A stretch of 51,864 nt of DNA from Gemmatimonadota bacterium (GTDB taxonomy: Bacteria; Gemmatimonadota; Gemmatimonadetes; Longimicrobiales; Gaopeijiaceae). Of this stretch, positions 8,179-16,357 are shown one piece after another. The first letter of the stretch is position 1, and every line of letters begins with the position of its first letter. The notes beneath the pieces are model-generated. The model did no database searches and was not told the origin of the DNA. It was given only the letters and a program-made list of their open reading frames with translations. Both the position numbers and the translations under genes were made by a program. The stretch lies in NCBI GenBank assembly GCA_028873845.1, contig JAPPNO010000010.1, positions 1 through 51,864 on the forward strand, read 5' to 3'.

Positions 8179-9357
8179 ATGCCCCCCACCACCCCACCCC
8201 TCACCCTCGTCATCCTCGCGGCCGGCCGCTCCACTCGCTTCGGCCGCCTCAAGCAACTCACCCCCATCGGCCACGGCGGCGAGGCCCTCCTCGACTACGC
8301 GCTCTACGACGCCGCCTTAGCGGGATTCTCGCGCTTCCTGCTCGTCATCCAGGAGGACCTGCAGGCCGACTTCGACGCGCACCTCCACCCCGCCGCCACC
8401 GCCGGACTCGACCTCCGCTACGCCTACCAGTCCCTCTCGCACCCCGGCCACGTCGACACCCCGCCTCCCGGCCGCACCCGCCCCTGGGGCACCGGCCACG
8501 CGGTCCTCACCGCAGCTGAGCAAGTCGACGGTCCCTTCGCCATGTGCAACGCCGACGACTTCTACGGCCGCAGCGCCTACGCGGCCCTGGCGGCAGCGAT
8601 GCGGGGTGTCGCACACCATGACGCTCCCACCCCAGGACCGACCGCAGCCGCCCACGCGGCACCTTCGCAACCCGGCCAAGCCACACCCTCGACCCCAGCG
8701 ACACATTCGACCCCGGCGACACGCGCAATCCCCACCCCCGCCCTCACCGTCGGCTACCCCCTCTCCGTCACCCTCTCCGAGAGCGGCGGCGTCTCCCGCG
8801 GCCTCTGCCAGGTCGACAAAACGGGCGCACTTCAGAAGCTCACCGAGGGCCTCGGCATGCGCCGCGACGGAAACCGGGTCCGCGGCCGGGACGTCGCCGG
8901 AAGGCCCCTCGACGTCCCCCTGGACACTCCTGTCTGCACCAACCTCTGGGGATTCCCGGAGATCCCGGACGTCGGTTCAGCCTCGGAAGCGCCCCATTCT
9001 TCTCCAGATTCCCCCACCAGTCCCGCAACGGCCCACACCCCCCACCGTGACAGATTTCCCCCAGAATCTGTCCCCAAATCTGTCACAGGCATCCTTTCGC
9101 ACCTCAAAACCCTCTTTTCCGAGTTCCTGCACACCAACCCCGGGACAGATTCCGAGTACTATCTGTCCGAGGCCATGAACGAGCTCATCGCCCGCGGGCT
9201 CGTCCACTGCCGGGTTCTGCCCACCGACGAGACCTGGCTCGGCGTCACTTTCCCCGGCGATCACGCCGGAGTGGCCGAAACGCTGCGGACCCTTGTAGAC
9301 TCGAAGGTCTACCCCCGGCGCCTCTGGGACTCCCCGCCCTCCACCAGCCGCGACTGA
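8179..9357 (+). CDS. MobA/GlmU-like sugar nucleotidyltransferase with low-complexity inserts
   Basis: The N terminus has the nucleotidyltransferase signature 'LVILAAGRSTRFGRLKQL' (about residues 10-27), with 'LDYALYDAALAGF' and 'AMCNADDFYGR' (acidic metal-binding motif) later. The C-terminal block 'YYLSEAMNELIARG' and 'DETWLGVTFPGDHAGV' to 'YPRRLWD' fits a family of ~300-residue NTP transferases often found beside sugar kinases. This protein has 392 residues because of two Pro/Ala/Thr/Ser-rich inserts, roughly residues 150-190 and 270-310. The ATG at 8179 is preferred to an upstream TTG at 8164. It is 7 bp from the symporter gene and in operon with a galactokinase, suggesting it converts an imported sugar's 1-phosphate to an NDP-sugar. 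The actual sugar and nucleotide are unknown. Confidence 0.78.
   Translation: MPPTTPPLTLVILAAGRSTRFGRLKQLTPIGHGGEALLDYALYDAALAGFSRFLLVIQEDLQADFDAHLHPAATAGLDLRYAYQSLSHPGHVDTPPPGRTRPWGTGHAVLTAAEQVDGPFAMCNADDFYGRSAYAALAAAMRGVAHHDAPTPGPTAAAHAAPSQPGQATPSTPATHSTPATRAIPTPALTVGYPLSVTLSESGGVSRGLCQVDKTGALQKLTEGLGMRRDGNRVRGRDVAGRPLDVPLDTPVCTNLWGFPEIPDVGSASEAPHSSPDSPTSPATAHTPHRDRFPPESVPKSVTGILSHLKTLFSEFLHTNPGTDSEYYLSEAMNELIARGLVHCRVLPTDETWLGVTFPGDHAGVAETLRTLVDSKVYPRRLWDSPPSTSRD
9047..9152 (+). repeat. GTGACAGATTT/GGGACAGATTC inverted-repeat cluster inside the nucleotidyltransferase gene
   Basis: GTGACAGATTT (9047-9057) pairs perfectly with AAATCTGTCAC (9076-9086) across an 18-bp loop. Inside the loop, GAATCTGTCCC (9064-9074) is the exact reverse complement of GGGACAGATTC (9142-9152). 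A further ATCTGTCC lies at 9161-9168. Such GGGACAGATT-type motifs are known as dispersed intergenic repeats in other bacteria. Here they are in frame within a coding insert. Confidence 0.6.
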
Positions 9358-9364
9358 AGACACC

Positions 9365-11140
9365 ATGCAACTCGTAACCCTCGACTGGTTCGTCATCGCG
9401 CTGTACGGGCTCACAGCCCTGTCGATCGGCCTCTACTTCGCGCGGCGCGCGGGCAAGGGGACCGACGAGTTCTTCCTTTCGGGGCGGCAGCTTCCCTGGT
9501 GGTTGCTGGGCACGTCAATGGTGGCGACGACCTTTTCGACGGACACGCCGAACCTGGTCGCCGACCTGGTGCGCACCGGCGGGGTCGCGCAGAACTGGGT
9601 GTGGTGGGCCTTCCTGATCACGGGGATGTGCACGGCCTTCTTCTACGCCAGGCTGTGGCGGCGGTCGGGGGCGCTGACCGACATCGAGTTCTACGAGCTG
9701 CGCTACTCGGGCAGGCCGGCGGCTTTCCTGCGGGGTTTTCGCGCGCTCTACCTGGGCGTCGTCTTCAACGTGATCATCATCGCGACGGTGACGCTGGCGG
9801 CGACCAAGATCGGTGGCGTTCTACTCGGGCTCGACCCGCTCACGACGGTTCTGATCGCGGGGACCGTGACCATGGTCTATTCGGCCACCTCGGGGCTCTG
9901 GGGGGTCGTCGTCACAGACCTCGTCCTCTTCGCGGTGGCCATGATCGGCTCGATCGCGGCCGCGTACTTCGCGCTGCAGCAGCCGGAGGTGGGCGGGCTC
10001 GCCGGGCTGGTCGCCAACCCGGAGCTGCGGCAGGCGATGCGGTTCCTTCCCGACTTCTCCGACTGGAGCGTCGCGGCGGGGATCTTCATCGTGCCGCTCG
10101 CGGTGCAGTGGTGGGCCACCTGGTATCCCGGAGCCGAGCCGGGGGGCGGGGGCTACGTGGCGCAGCGCATGCTGGCGGCGAAGAACGAGAAGGAGTCGAT
10201 GAAGGCGACCCTCTGGTTCAACATCGCGCACTACGGGCTGCGTCCGTGGCCGTGGATCATCGTGGCGCTCTGTTCGCTGGTCATCTACCCCGAGCTGTCG
10301 GACATCCAGGCCCGCTTCCCCGGCCTCGACCCGTCGCTCGTGGGCAACGACCTGGCGTATCCGGCCATGCTGGTCTACCTGCCGGCCGGGCTGCTGGGGC
10401 TGGTCGTCGCGTCGCTGGCCGCGGCGTACATGTCGACGATCAGCACGCACCTCAACTGGGGATCGTCGTACGTGGTGAGCGACCTCTACCGGCGCTTCGT
10501 GAACTCCGAGGCGAGCGACCGGCGGCTCGTGGCGGTGGGACGCGCGTCGACCGTGGGGCTGATGGTGCTCGGCGCCTTCCTCGCGCTCCAGCTCGACACC
10601 GCACGCCAGGGGTTCCAGATCCTGCTTCAGATCGGGGCCGGGACGGGGCTCATTTTCCTATTGCGCTGGTTCTGGTACCGGGTAAACGTCTGGAGCGAGC
10701 TGGCCGGGATGACGATCTCGTTCCTGGTCGCGCTGTACTTCGCCTTCGCGCACGAGGGGCTGCTCGGCTTCGAAGCGCTGTCGACGACGCGGCAGTTGCT
10801 GATTGGGGTGGGCATCACCACGGCGGGGTGGCTCGCGGTGACGCTGGTGACGCCGCCGGCCGACGCGAGGACACTGCAGCGGTTCTATGACAGGATTCGT
10901 CCGATGGGGCGCGGGTGGGGGCGGGTGGTGGATGTGGGCGAGGGGAGCGCGGACGCGGGGTCGATCACCGCGGCGTTCCTGGCGTGGTTCCTGGGGTGCG
11001 TGGTGGTGTACGCGGCGCTGTTCGGGACGGGGTATGTGCTGTATGGGGAGTGGGTGGCGGCGGTGGTGGCGCTGGGGGTGTCGGGGGGGGCGGGGGTGTG
11101 GCTGTTCAGGGTGTTGCCGCGACTGGGGTATTCGGAGTGA
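9365..11140 (+). CDS. Sodium:solute symporter family (SSS) sugar transporter
   Basis: A 591-residue, multi-spanning membrane protein with about 13-15 predicted segments. Early family features are 'LDWFVIALYGLTALSIGLYF', 'GTDEFFLSGRQLPWWLLGTS', 'TFSTDTPNLVADLVRTGG' and 'WWAFLITGMCTAFFYARLW'. The middle holds 'GLWGVVVTDLVLFAVAM' and 'YMSTISTHLNWGSSYVVSDL', a conserved region of SGLT-like carriers. The family couples Na+ entry to uptake of sugars, myo-inositol or related solutes across the inner membrane. The gene is sandwiched between a sugar nucleotidyltransferase (7 bp upstream) and a galactokinase (9 bp downstream), so a hexose such as galactose or a derivative is the most likely cargo. The specificity is an inference from context. 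Confidence 0.9.
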   Translation: MQLVTLDWFVIALYGLTALSIGLYFARRAGKGTDEFFLSGRQLPWWLLGTSMVATTFSTDTPNLVADLVRTGGVAQNWVWWAFLITGMCTAFFYARLWRRSGALTDIEFYELRYSGRPAAFLRGFRALYLGVVFNVIIIATVTLAATKIGGVLLGLDPLTTVLIAGTVTMVYSATSGLWGVVVTDLVLFAVAMIGSIAAAYFALQQPEVGGLAGLVANPELRQAMRFLPDFSDWSVAAGIFIVPLAVQWWATWYPGAEPGGGGYVAQRMLAAKNEKESMKATLWFNIAHYGLRPWPWIIVALCSLVIYPELSDIQARFPGLDPSLVGNDLAYPAMLVYLPAGLLGLVVASLAAAYMSTISTHLNWGSSYVVSDLYRRFVNSEASDRRLVAVGRASTVGLMVLGAFLALQLDTARQGFQILLQIGAGTGLIFLLRWFWYRVNVWSELAGMTISFLVALYFAFAHEGLLGFEALSTTRQLLIGVGITTAGWLAVTLVTPPADARTLQRFYDRIRPMGRGWGRVVDVGEGSADAGSITAAFLAWFLGCVVVYAALFGTGYVLYGEWVAAVVALGVSGGAGVWLFRVLPRLGYSE

Positions 11141-11149
11141 GGGGGGTGG

Positions 11150-12481
11150 GTGGCCGGAGGGACCCCTGACCACTGGCGGGCGGTGGCCCCCGGACGGGTC
11201 AACCTGATCGGGGAGCACACCGACTACAACGGGTTGCCGGTGCTGCCGATCGCGATTGATCGGGCGATTCGCGTGGATTTCAGGGTGACGGGCGATGCAA
11301 TGGTGCGGCTGGACAGCCCGCTGGCCCGTTTTGAGCCCTTCGCGTTTCAGCTGAAACGTCTCATCGAGGCGGCGGACCAGGGGGACTGGTCGAACTACGT
11401 GCGGGCGGCGGCGCGGGGGTTGTTGGAGCATGGCGTCGAGTTGAGGCGCGGAATCGAGGGGACGGTGAGCGGGGACGTGCCGATCGCGTCGGGGCTGTCG
11501 TCCTCTTCGGCGCTGGTGGTGGCGAGTGCGCTGGCGCTGTTGAAGACGAATGGGGTGGAGGTGGGGGACGGGATGCAGGGCGGCGCAGAAAGCGTCGCGG
11601 GACCTGTAGCTGCCGGACTGGCGCCGGACGTGGACGGGATGGGTGGCCGCGCAAAGGGCAGCGTGGGACCGGTAGCGGTGAGACTCGCGCCGGACGAGGA
11701 GGCGGCCGGCGAGCACCAGGCCGCGAAGGCCATCTCCCGACTCGAACTCGCCGCGTTGATGGCCCGCGCCGAGCGCTTCGTCGGGTTGCAGGGCGGCGGG
11801 ATGGACCAGGCGGCGTGCCTTCATGGGATGCCGGGGCATGCGCTCAGGATCGAGTTCGAGCCGCTGCGGGTGACGCCGGTGGCCGTGCCGGAGGGGTGGC
11901 GGTGGGTGGTGGCGTCGTCGCTCAGGCGTGCCGAGAAGTCGGCGGGTGCGCGTGACGCGTACAATGAGCGGGCAAGGCAATGCCGCGAGGCGCTGGAAGG
12001 GGTGGGGGGCGGCTACCGAGACCTGGTCGCTGATGATAATCCCGATGGTGTGCTTCGCCGTGCCCGCCGGGTCCTCGCCCCCGTGCTCTTCCGCCGTTTC
12101 CGCCATGTCGTCACCGAGGGCCGCCGGGTCGCGCTCGCCGAGGAGGCCATGCGCAATGGTGAAATGGACCGTTTCGGCGAACTCATGGTGGGATCGCATC
12201 GGAGCCTACGGGACGACTACGAGGTGAGCACCGCCGACCTCAACGAGATGGTCGAGATCGCGCTCGAGGCGGGGGCGGCCGGTGCGCGGCTGACCGGGGC
12301 GGGGTTCGGGGGGTGCATCGTGGCCTTATGCGATGCGGGGGCCGTCGCGCCGGTGACGGACGCCCTCGCGACGCGATTCTACGCGCGGCGCCTGGGCGGG
12401 CCACCGGGTCGTGACGTGATGTTTGCGGTGAAGGCGGGGCGGGGGGCGGGGGTGCGGGAGTTGGGAAGCGTATCCAGTTGA
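11150..12481 (+). CDS. galK: Galactokinase (GHMP kinase)
   Basis: The GHMP galactokinase signature PGRVNLIGEHTDYN is at residues 14-27. The ATP-binding motif 'PIASGLSSSSALVVASA' is at 111-127, then 'GGGMDQAACLHG' (substrate pocket/catalytic Asp) and the third motif 'RLTGAGFGGCIVAL' near the C terminus. Galactokinases phosphorylate galactose (or N-acetylgalactosamine) at C1 with ATP in the cytoplasm. The GTG at 11150 is preferred because it follows the symporter stop by 9 bp and sits behind a G-rich ribosome-binding site. At 443 residues it is longer than usual (~380) owing to an insert at about 135-190 that contains a 22-residue tandem duplication. It closes the three-gene sugar salvage operon. 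Confidence 0.92.
   Translation: MAGGTPDHWRAVAPGRVNLIGEHTDYNGLPVLPIAIDRAIRVDFRVTGDAMVRLDSPLARFEPFAFQLKRLIEAADQGDWSNYVRAAARGLLEHGVELRRGIEGTVSGDVPIASGLSSSSALVVASALALLKTNGVEVGDGMQGGAESVAGPVAAGLAPDVDGMGGRAKGSVGPVAVRLAPDEEAAGEHQAAKAISRLELAALMARAERFVGLQGGGMDQAACLHGMPGHALRIEFEPLRVTPVAVPEGWRWVVASSLRRAEKSAGARDAYNERARQCREALEGVGGGYRDLVADDNPDGVLRRARRVLAPVLFRRFRHVVTEGRRVALAEEAMRNGEMDRFGELMVGSHRSLRDDYEVSTADLNEMVEIALEAGAAGARLTGAGFGGCIVALCDAGAVAPVTDALATRFYARRLGGPPGRDVMFAVKAGRGAGVRELGSVSS
11570..11701 (+). repeat. 66-bp tandem duplication inside galK
   Basis: Two diverged 66-bp (22-codon) units, 11570-11635 and 11636-11701, encode related segments containing 'GPVAAGLAPDVD' and 'GPVAVRLAPDEE'. They lie between the second GHMP motif and the 'GGGMDQA' motif, where other galactokinases have a short loop. 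Confidence 0.6.
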
Positions 12482-12497
12482 TGTAGCATCATATCCT

Positions 12498-12529
12498 TGC
12501 TAATCATAAATTGACATTACAGATTAGCA
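12498..12529 (+). promoter_or_regulatory. AT-rich palindrome upstream of the second DUF4143 gene
   Basis: TGCTAATC (12498-12505) and GATTAGCA (12522-12529) form a perfect 8-bp inverted repeat with a 16-bp spacer, ending 3 bp before the ATG. The surrounding 50 bp are strikingly AT-rich for this genome and include a TTGACA (12511-12516). It is a likely operator or promoter region. No Shine-Dalgarno sequence is visible, so a leaderless start is possible. Confidence 0.5.
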
Positions 12530-12532
12530 TGT

Positions 12533-13696
12533 ATGATCACCCGACGTCACAAGAAACTCATCCAGCACGACCTGGCCCATTTCCCCTCAGTGGTCCTGCT
12601 CGGACCTCGTCAGGTGGGGAAGACCACCCTCGCCCGTGCGCTTGCGAGCGAAGACCCGGACGCCCTCTATCTGGACCTTGAGAATCCCACCGATGCAGCC
12701 CGTTTCGACAATCCCGGCCGCTACCTGGATCTGCACCGCAGCCGGCTCGTAATCATCGACGAGGTTCAGCGCATGCCGGATCTCTTTGGCGTCCTGCGGG
12801 GCCAGATCGACGCGCGCCGCCGTGACGGGCGCAGGACCGGCCATTTCCTCCTCCTCGGTTCCGCGTCGGGCGCCCTGCTCCGCCAGTCCGCCCAGTCCCT
12901 CGCCGGACGCGTGGCCTACCACGAGCTTCCGGGCCTCGATGCGCTCGAAACCGGACCCGATCTGAACCGTTCCTGGCTCAGAGGCGGATTCCCCGACAGT
13001 TTCACGGCCGCCAGCGACGACCTCAGCTTGCGGTGGCGCGCCGATTTCATCCGCACCTACCTGGAGCGTGACCTGCCCCAGGCGGGGCTGAGGGCTCCCG
13101 CGGTGACCCTGCGCCGATTCTGGACAATGCTCGCCCATCGCCAGACTTCGATCTTCAACGCGGCCGAACTGGCCCGCAGCCTCGGGATCTCGGTACCAAC
13201 GGTCAACCGCTATGCGGACACCCTCGTGGATCTGATGCTCCTGCGCAGAATGCAGCCCTACTTTGTGAACGTGGGCAAGCGGCTCATCAAGAGCCCGAAA
13301 CTCCTTGTCCGGGACAGCGGCGTGGTGCACGCCCTCCTCAACCTGCGTTCACTCGAAGAGCTTCTGGGCCACCCGGTAGCGGGCGCGAGCTGGGAAGGGT
13401 TCGTGATCGAGAATCTCATCGGAGCCGCGCCACGCGGAACGGACGCCTTTTTCTACCGCACGCGCGCGGGAGCGGAGATCGATCTGCTCCTCCTCCTGCC
13501 GAACCTGGAGTTGTGGGCCGTCGAGGTGAAACGGTCGAGCGCGCCCCGTGTGCCCAGGGGATTCCGCATCGCGACTGCCGACGTCGGAGCGACCCGGAGC
13601 TTCATCGTTCACCCCGGGACCGACGAGTACCCGTTGGGGGACGACATCGTCGCGATCTCGCTGCCCCCGTTGATGCAGAGGTTGGTCAGGATGTGA
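12533..13696 (+). CDS. AAA-family ATPase with DUF4143 C-terminal domain (second copy)
   Basis: A 387-residue member of the AAA_14/DUF4143 family. Walker A is GPRQVGKTT (residues 24-32), Walker B LVIIDEVQR (72-80), followed by the sensor 'HFLLLGSAS'. The DUF4143 part includes 'IFNAAELARSLGISVPTVNRY' (winged-helix-like), 'LLVRDSGVVHALL', 'GASWEGFVIENL' and the PD-(D/E)XK-like 'AGAEIDLLLLLP' plus 'EVKRS'. It shares organisation with the gene at 686 but is clearly diverged in sequence, so it looks like an independent acquisition rather than a recent duplicate. The AT-rich palindromic upstream region contrasts with neighbouring DNA. Its function is unassigned; an accessory or defence-like role is often proposed for the family. 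Confidence 0.87.
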   Translation: MITRRHKKLIQHDLAHFPSVVLLGPRQVGKTTLARALASEDPDALYLDLENPTDAARFDNPGRYLDLHRSRLVIIDEVQRMPDLFGVLRGQIDARRRDGRRTGHFLLLGSASGALLRQSAQSLAGRVAYHELPGLDALETGPDLNRSWLRGGFPDSFTAASDDLSLRWRADFIRTYLERDLPQAGLRAPAVTLRRFWTMLAHRQTSIFNAAELARSLGISVPTVNRYADTLVDLMLLRRMQPYFVNVGKRLIKSPKLLVRDSGVVHALLNLRSLEELLGHPVAGASWEGFVIENLIGAAPRGTDAFFYRTRAGAEIDLLLLLPNLELWAVEVKRSSAPRVPRGFRIATADVGATRSFIVHPGTDEYPLGDDIVAISLPPLMQRLVRM

Positions 13697-13720
13697 TATC
13701 GAAGCGTGGAGCGGGGGCGT

Positions 13721-13852
13721 TCACCCACCTCGGTCCAGGCGGTACACCCGCGCCGTCGCGACTCCCAACTCGTCGCGGTGGACACCGTAGACGCGGCCGC
13801 CCGCGACCATGCTGAGCGTGAAGCCGTCGGGAGTAAGGCTGCGGTGGGACAT
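13721..13852 (-). pseudogene. C-terminal stump of a six-bladed propeller gene, minus strand
   Basis: The last ~43 codons of a minus-strand frame read 'LTPDGFTLSMVAGG' then 'RVYGVHRDELGVATARVYRL' and 'DRGG'. This matches the C-terminal propeller signature in which '..ig.dyvlGv..DELGVe.Vr.yrLdR' is typical. Nothing upstream in this frame resembles a propeller, so only the end survives. It belongs to a 'VRVYRL' subfamily slightly different from the array copies ('VQLW'). Confidence 0.5.
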
Positions 13853-14039
13853 CAGGCTTGCGGCGGGACAATCCCACACTCTAGGTTTGCCATTACCCAT
13901 TGTGCTGCGCGCGAGACTCCGACTGCGGCTGTGTGCAATCCCGGGGAGGCCGGGATCAAGACACACCCGTGAGCAGAACGGTTCACATCGGCGCGCGGGA
14001 ATGCCCGTCGGACCGAGCCACACCGATGCGGAGCCCTGC
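13853..14039. other. Gene-free stretch before the Ig-repeat peptidase gene
   Basis: Apart from the propeller stump, the 370 bp between 13696 and 14066 contain no supported gene. I see no coding pattern, tRNA or clear promoter in this part. Confidence 0.4.
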
Positions 14040-14051
14040 TTGACCGGTCAA
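14040..14051 (+). promoter_or_regulatory. 12-bp perfect palindrome TTGACCGGTCAA before the Ig-repeat gene
   Basis: TTGACCGGTCAA is its own reverse complement and ends 14 bp before the ATG at 14066, overlapping the probable ribosome-binding site AAGGGAG (14050-14056). It could be a repressor site or shape translation initiation. No partner site was found. Confidence 0.35.
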
Positions 14052-14065
14052 GGGAGCGTCGCATC

Positions 14066-16357
14066 ATGCAGCGCCAGGGTCGCCCCTTCTTCGGGGTCAC
14101 ACACTGCCCAGCCGTCCACAGCCGATGGGACAACCCCATCAACGCGGAAGGCCGTCTGCCAGGCCGTCCGGCCCGCACGTTCGGCCTCCGCCTCGCGGTC
14201 CTGCTGCCGGCAGCCGGGCTTCTCTCCTGCGACTGGATCACCGCGCTGGGCAACGACCCGCCCAGCGCGCTCGGGACGATCCCGGACCAGATCGTGGAGG
14301 TGGACAGCGCGGTCACGGTGGATCCGGCCGGCTACTTTGAGGATCCGGACGGGGATTCGCTGAGCTACAACGCGGTGTCGGCCGCACCCGCGACGGCGGC
14401 TGCCGCCGGGCCGGGGGGCATGCTGACGGTGACGGGTGTGTCCAAGGGCGAGACCCGGGTCACGGTAACCGCGAGCGACCCGGACGGTCTGACGGCCACG
14501 CAGAGCTTCTCCGTGACGGTGCCGAACCGGGGCCCGGTGGCGGTGGGCGCCATCCCCGACGGAGAGGTCTTCGTCGACCGCACGCTGGTGATTGACCTCG
14601 AGGCGTACTTTGCGGACCCGGATGGCGACGATCTGACGTATTCATCGTCCTCGTCGGACACGACCCGGGCGACGGCCGTCGTGTCGGAGAGCACGGTCAC
14701 GCTGACGGGGATGGCGGTGGGGGCCGCCACCGTGACGGTATCGGCACGGGATCCGGCCGGTCTGGCGGCCGAGCAGAGCTTCGCCGTGACGGTTCCGAAC
14801 CGGGCGCCCGCGGCCGTGGGCACGATCGATGACCGCGAGCTGGAAGTCGACAGCGTGGTGGAGCTGGACGTGGCGCCCTTCTTCGCGGACCCGGACCGGG
14901 ACCCGCTGGCGTACACGACCGCGTCTTCGGACTCGGCACGGGCGATGGTCGCGCTGTCGGGGAGCACGCTGACCGTGACGGGCGTGGCCAAGGGCGGCAT
15001 CACGGTGACGGTGACGGCGGCCGACCCGGGCGGATTAGAGGCCGAGCAGCGCTTCGCCGTGACAGTGCCGAACCGTGGTCCACGAGCGGTGGGAAGGATC
15101 GGCGACCGTGTGGTGGCTGCGGGCAACTCCGTCACGGTGGATATCGCGGCCCACTTCACGGATCCCGACGGAGACGTGTTGGAGTACGCTGCCGCCTCGT
15201 CCGATCCGACCCGCGCGACGGTGTTGGTGTCGGGCAGTGTGGTCTACGTGACGGGGGTGGCGGGCGGAAACGCCGTCGTGATGGTCACGGCGCGTGATTC
15301 CGCCGGGCTGTCGGCCAGCCAGGAGTTCAGTGTACGGGTGCCCAACCAGGCGCCCGAAGCGGTCGGCACGATTCCGGACCGGGCGGTGTCGGTGAACAGG
15401 TCCGTCACGCTCGATGTCGCACCCTATTTCGGCGACCCCGACGGCGACGACCTGACGCTGGGCGCCACCTCTTCGAACACATCCAGGGCGACGTTGAGCG
15501 TGTCGGGCAGCAGGATCACCATCGCGGGCGAGCGGGTTGGCACCGTCACGATCACGGTGACCGCCAGCGACCCGGGCGGCCTCTCGGCCACCCAGCGCTT
15601 CCGCGTGCGGGTGGTCCAGGGGAACCGGAGGCCACGCAGGGTGGGCTCGATGGACGACGCCACCCTCGCCGCGGGGGGTACGCTGTCGGTGAACGTGGCG
15701 CCGTACTTCAGGGACCCCGACGGTGACGACCTCGACTACACCGCCACCTCCTCGGATCCCGCCGTCGCCACGGCAGCGGTGAATGGCTCCACGCTCACGG
15801 TTGTGAGCGCCGCCGAGGGCAGGACGACCATCGCCGTCACCGCCACCGACCCCCCCGGCCTCTGGGCCTCCCAGCGCTTTGAGGTCACCGTCGAGCCCCC
15901 GGCGCCATCCGATCTCGTGGTGCCGCCTCCCTCGGCGAACCCGAACGTCCTCCGCCCCGGCGAGGCGTTCACGCTCAGCGCGGTCGTGCATAACCAGGGA
16001 GGTGGGGCTGCGTCTTCGGGTACCACCCTGCGCTACCGCCGCTCCGTGGACGCGACGATCTCCGCCGACGACACCGAGATCGGCACGGATGCGGTGCCGG
16101 GGCTCGGTCCATCCCGGTCCAGTGTCGAGTCGCTCCAGGTCACCGCGCCTTCCGGCCTCGGGACGTACTACTACGGTGCCTGCGTGGACGCCGTGGACAA
16201 CGAATCCGACGCGGGCAACAACTGCTCGAGCGCCGTGTCGGTCGAGGTCACGGAGGGTCGATGGTCCCGGCGGTACCGTCGCGCGCGCCAGCTACTGCCA
16301 CAGGCGCCTATCCGACGGAACCCCCATCGTCGCGAGGACGATGTTCGACGTGGATGA
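14066..16357 (+). CDS. Six Ig-like repeats plus CARDB domain: N-terminal part of a broken leishmanolysin-like protein
   Basis: A long leader ends in a lipoprotein-type signal ('FGLRLAVLLPAAGLLSCDW'). Six tandem ~88-residue cadherin/Ig-like modules follow, each with 'vGtIpDr.v.vd', 'YFaDPDGDdLtY..asSsd..rA', 'G..VTVTA.DP.GL.A.Q.F.VTVPN'. A CARDB adhesion domain begins at about residue 614 ('SDLVVPPPSANPNVLRPGE') and ends near 728. After 16256 the frame turns to unrelated Arg-rich sequence and stops at 16357. The continuation, an M8 metallopeptidase domain, is in another frame (16257-16964). The protein is therefore probably one secreted or surface-bound peptidase that has been broken. The modules are typical of cell-surface stalks. 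Confidence 0.8.
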   Translation: MQRQGRPFFGVTHCPAVHSRWDNPINAEGRLPGRPARTFGLRLAVLLPAAGLLSCDWITALGNDPPSALGTIPDQIVEVDSAVTVDPAGYFEDPDGDSLSYNAVSAAPATAAAAGPGGMLTVTGVSKGETRVTVTASDPDGLTATQSFSVTVPNRGPVAVGAIPDGEVFVDRTLVIDLEAYFADPDGDDLTYSSSSSDTTRATAVVSESTVTLTGMAVGAATVTVSARDPAGLAAEQSFAVTVPNRAPAAVGTIDDRELEVDSVVELDVAPFFADPDRDPLAYTTASSDSARAMVALSGSTLTVTGVAKGGITVTVTAADPGGLEAEQRFAVTVPNRGPRAVGRIGDRVVAAGNSVTVDIAAHFTDPDGDVLEYAAASSDPTRATVLVSGSVVYVTGVAGGNAVVMVTARDSAGLSASQEFSVRVPNQAPEAVGTIPDRAVSVNRSVTLDVAPYFGDPDGDDLTLGATSSNTSRATLSVSGSRITIAGERVGTVTITVTASDPGGLSATQRFRVRVVQGNRRPRRVGSMDDATLAAGGTLSVNVAPYFRDPDGDDLDYTATSSDPAVATAAVNGSTLTVVSAAEGRTTIAVTATDPPGLWASQRFEVTVEPPAPSDLVVPPPSANPNVLRPGEAFTLSAVVHNQGGGAASSGTTLRYRRSVDATISADDTEIGTDAVPGLGPSRSSVESLQVTAPSGLGTYYYGACVDAVDNESDAGNNCSSAVSVEVTEGRWSRRYRRARQLLPQAPIRRNPHRREDDVRRG

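Noticed and set aside
14270-15900. Regular ~260-280-bp repetition suggesting a tandem DNA repeat or CRISPR-like array
   Set aside because: The units are diverged Ig-like protein modules with codon-level change and no spacer structure.
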